This document shows positions 34,228 through 35,885 of a stretch of DNA of 35,885 bases, in pieces. This stretch comes from CAWACC01 sp964390695 (GTDB lineage: Bacteria; Chlamydiota; Chlamydiia; Chlamydiales; Parachlamydiaceae): assembly GCA_964390695.1 (NCBI GenBank), contig CAYMKI010000013.1:1-35885 (forward strand), written 5' to 3'. The number at the start of each line of letters is the position of its first letter. The stretch's first letter is position 1. Position numbers and translations under genes: made by a program. The notes under the pieces are model-generated. The model did not search any database and was not told the origin of the DNA. It saw only the letters and a program-made list of their open reading frames with translations.

Positions 34228-34260
34228 TTGACGTTTCGCCGAAAATTGTATATCAATTTT
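34228..34260 (+). promoter_or_regulatory. Predicted promoter with overlapping inverted repeat
   Basis: TTGACG (34228-34233) and TATCAA (34251-34256) have a 17-base spacer. The -10 sits inside a perfect inverted repeat, AAAATTG-TATAT-CAATTTT (34242-34260), which could be an operator for a repressor. Transcription would start near 34262, leaving a leader of ~120 bases before the gene at 34381. Confidence 0.45.
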
Positions 34261-34380
34261 GATTTTAACTGATTAATATTGGATCTGTAAAAAAAATACT
34301 TACTCAAGCCGCTTGATATTTGGCAAGTTTGGGGTTAGTGTAGGTGCATTTCAATAAATATGAAAGACGAGAAGGTGATT

Positions 34381-34995
34381 ATGACAGTAATAACAAATAC
34401 ACCTGAAATGATGCTCACACAACTCTTTAGGGTGGGTTTATGTGCAGCGATGCCTGTTACTCTATATGCCCTTGGAGGGCCAGTTGCAATTTGGAATGAG
34501 GGAGGTGTCGTGGTGAGGCTATTGCTTAGTGCTAATATATTGCCCTCAGCTATATGTGCGCCTGCTGTAGTAGAAAGTGCACTTAAAACCGCGTATTTGG
34601 GAATAAGCAGAGTTGGAGCCTCTCCCCATTCAAACCACAACGAAGCTGCGCAAGGGCCTTTTGAACGGGAAATTCGACGCGCATCCGGAATGCTCCGCGC
34701 TACTCTATTTCCTATCAGCGGATGGGCTGTTGTGGTTCAATTGCCTGTCAATGAATATAATGTCTATTATATTCCTAAAGAAGGTTTGAGACATTCAGTT
34801 AAGGGTGTTATACAGGGAGCAAAAGCTGTAAATCGCGTTTTGGAAGCTGTTAAGTTTTGGGATGGTGTATGTGTGGTCGTTGATTACACTTTGGTGCCTA
34901 CTTACAAATATGCAGTTAAGCCATTATGTAATGTGGTCGCCTCTGTGGCTGGTGCAGCTATCAACATAATAAGTGCTAGTTTGGGCGTACGCTAA
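34381..34995 (+). CDS. Hypothetical hydrophobic protein (Inc-like?)
   Basis: I do not recognise this 204-aa protein. It has long hydrophobic stretches near the N-terminus (about 10-60, from MMLTQLFRVGLCAAMPVTLY), a middle segment (GMLRATLFPISGWAVVVQL) and a hydrophobic C-terminus (CNVVASVAGAAINIISASLG). Paired hydrophobic lobes are the loose signature of chlamydial inclusion-membrane (Inc) proteins, but this is inference. I use the ATG at 34381 because AAGG lies five bases upstream; an ATG at 34360 is also in frame. It is 21 bases before the next gene, suggesting co-transcription. Confidence 0.65.
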   Translation: MTVITNTPEMMLTQLFRVGLCAAMPVTLYALGGPVAIWNEGGVVVRLLLSANILPSAICAPAVVESALKTAYLGISRVGASPHSNHNEAAQGPFEREIRRASGMLRATLFPISGWAVVVQLPVNEYNVYYIPKEGLRHSVKGVIQGAKAVNRVLEAVKFWDGVCVVVDYTLVPTYKYAVKPLCNVVASVAGAAINIISASLGVR

Positions 34996-35016
34996 ATAAT
35001 TTTTTGGAGTGATCTT

Positions 35017-35748
35017 ATGATTGAATCTAGCATGTCTTATTTTGCTCAATTAGGTTGGAAATCCCAGGCCGCCTGTGTTGTATATGCATATCCCATAGCC
35101 TTGTGGGGATTAGGTGCTGTTGAAGGTGTTGTGCGTACTTCTTTTAACGGTTTAGCTTCATGCTATGCACGCTGGAATAATCAGCCTGAAAAAACACATA
35201 GCTATTGGATGCAATGTAAAAAAGATGCAGGGATCACCAAAGGCTGTCTTCTGATTACAGGCATAAGTCTTATCCCTGTAGTGGGCACTGGGTGGGGGAT
35301 TTCGGAGTTTAAGTCGCAGTGTGCGAAATACTCAAATATCAAGCGTGCGTGGGCTGAGCGCTATGCTGAAAATTATTTATATAAAATGGATGGGATTGTG
35401 GCTGAACTGAATCGATCAGCACCCATCACACCGAATAAATTAAATAATTTGTGGAAACAAATGGATACACCGGCAACTTTTACTCCCGCAGCTTCTGAGC
35501 AACTCAACCTGCCGGATTCTCTCATTCACAACTATATCGGATTCAGCATCACTTATGTCGCGTTAGAAATAACGTCGGATTCTTTGCATTTCACGGCAAG
35601 AAAAGTGAAACAGTTGGCGATATACTTAAGCCAAAACAACATCTTAAAAAAAGTAGCGATTTGCTTTGTAGATGCCATAAATCAGGAAGTAACTCAAACT
35701 CTTGAGGATACAGTACGTAATACCACAATCAAGTCCAGAACTACTTAA
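35017..35748 (+). CDS. Hypothetical protein with two hydrophobic lobes (Inc-like?)
   Basis: A 243-aa protein of unknown function. Two hydrophobic segments are clear, ACVVYAYPIALWGLGAVEGV (about 19-38) and GCLLITGISLIPVVGTGWGI (about 75-94), separated by a polar Cys/Trp/Asn-containing linker; the remaining 150 residues are soluble and helical with Asn/Thr/Lys bias. The shape recalls the preceding protein, so the two may be distant paralogues. TGGAG precedes the ATG. It lies 24 bases before the F-box-like gene. Confidence 0.7.
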   Translation: MIESSMSYFAQLGWKSQAACVVYAYPIALWGLGAVEGVVRTSFNGLASCYARWNNQPEKTHSYWMQCKKDAGITKGCLLITGISLIPVVGTGWGISEFKSQCAKYSNIKRAWAERYAENYLYKMDGIVAELNRSAPITPNKLNNLWKQMDTPATFTPAASEQLNLPDSLIHNYIGFSITYVALEITSDSLHFTARKVKQLAIYLSQNNILKKVAICFVDAINQEVTQTLEDTVRNTTIKSRTT

Positions 35749-35772
35749 ATCACATCATCGTAGGAAAAAACT

Positions 35773-35885
35773 ATGACTACAGCTTTAGCATCGATACCTC
35801 CTGCCGAACACATAAGTTCTTCAGAATCAAAAAATATCTCTATTGTCGATTTGCCCAGCGAGATTGTTTACGAAATATTTTTTAT
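35773..35885 (+). CDS. Partial gene: protein with N-terminal F-box-like motif
   Basis: The window ends inside this gene; 37 codons are visible. After a polar leader of 20 residues comes ISIVDLPSEIVYEIFF, matching the first helix of the F-box consensus (LPxEIxxxIF). F-box domains recruit SKP1-cullin ubiquitin ligases in eukaryotes, and bacterial copies (Legionella AnkB, VirF, many Parachlamydiaceae proteins) act as host-directed effectors. A full F-box needs about 40 residues, so only half can be checked. AGGA lies eight bases upstream of the ATG. It probably forms an operon with the two hydrophobic genes to its left. Confidence 0.6.
   Translation, partial: MTTALASIPPAEHISSSESKNISIVDLPSEIVYEIFF

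Larger units (their letters stand above)
33876..34380. other. AT-rich intergenic region between divergent genes
   Basis: No convincing gene, tRNA or terminator is seen in these ~500 bases. Besides the GTACGCA repeats and the plus-strand promoter noted separately, the sequence is A/T-rich with short runs. It separates the conserved block on the left from the accessory gene cluster on the right. Confidence 0.6.

Noticed and set aside
34335..34640. Minus-strand open frame of 101 codons
   Set aside because: It lies opposite the better supported plus-strand gene at 34381, covers its promoter-proximal region, and has no ribosome-binding site or recognisable protein features.

Overview
The window looks like a chromosomal segment of a Chlamydiae-phylum bacterium outside the Chlamydiaceae, that is, an amoeba-associated Parachlamydiales-type organism. 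The evidence is a complete proton-pumping complex I operon (Chlamydiaceae use Na+-NQR instead), long-insert OppB/OppC permeases, tandem DUF502 proteins, several hypothetical proteins with no family I recognise, and an F-box-like N-terminus at the right edge, a eukaryote-like domain known to be expanded in Parachlamydiaceae. The species cannot be fixed from sequence reading alone.

Layout. Bases 226-13910 (minus strand) hold the whole 14-gene nuoABCDEFGHIJKLMN operon in canonical order, tightly packed with many ATGA-type overlaps, behind a good TTGACA promoter at about 13939-13967. Next come an AT-rich 585-aa hypothetical gene (minus, 14126-15883) and an oppB-oppC type permease pair (minus, 16135-19165) ending in a clear U-tract terminator. 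A divergent plus-strand operon from an extended -10 promoter encodes rlmN, uvrC, a GNAT acetyltransferase and the start of a HIT-like gene that is cut short.

Bases 23034-23816 are the accessory part. About 0.78 kb is bounded by imperfect 50-bp inverted repeats, contains a stem-loop cluster, and is broken by a 100-N assembly gap flanked by two identical 52-bp repeats. The left inverted repeat starts exactly where the HIT-like protein loses its family sequence, so I read this as an inserted non-autonomous element. A GGGCA-type hexanucleotide repeat follows.

Bases 23887-28163 (minus) are an operon-like set: RNase R (rnr), a 3-methyladenine DNA glycosylase, and two DUF502 membrane proteins. leuS is divergent (28251-30830, plus). 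It is followed by a hypothetical gene whose predicted transcript would begin with a perfect 11-bp hairpin, and by a convergent 707-aa protein (minus) with a C-terminal LOG-like nucleotide-binding domain. After a 0.5-kb AT-rich regulatory gap, three closely spaced plus-strand genes run off the window: two hydrophobic Inc-like hypotheticals and the F-box-like protein.

Most of the window is conserved housekeeping: respiration, translation, RNA decay and DNA repair. The candidates for new biology are the inverted-repeat element with its gap, the right-edge hydrophobic/F-box cluster, and the unassigned large proteins. I do not see convincing evidence for a complete, undescribed multi-gene defence or mobile system here.
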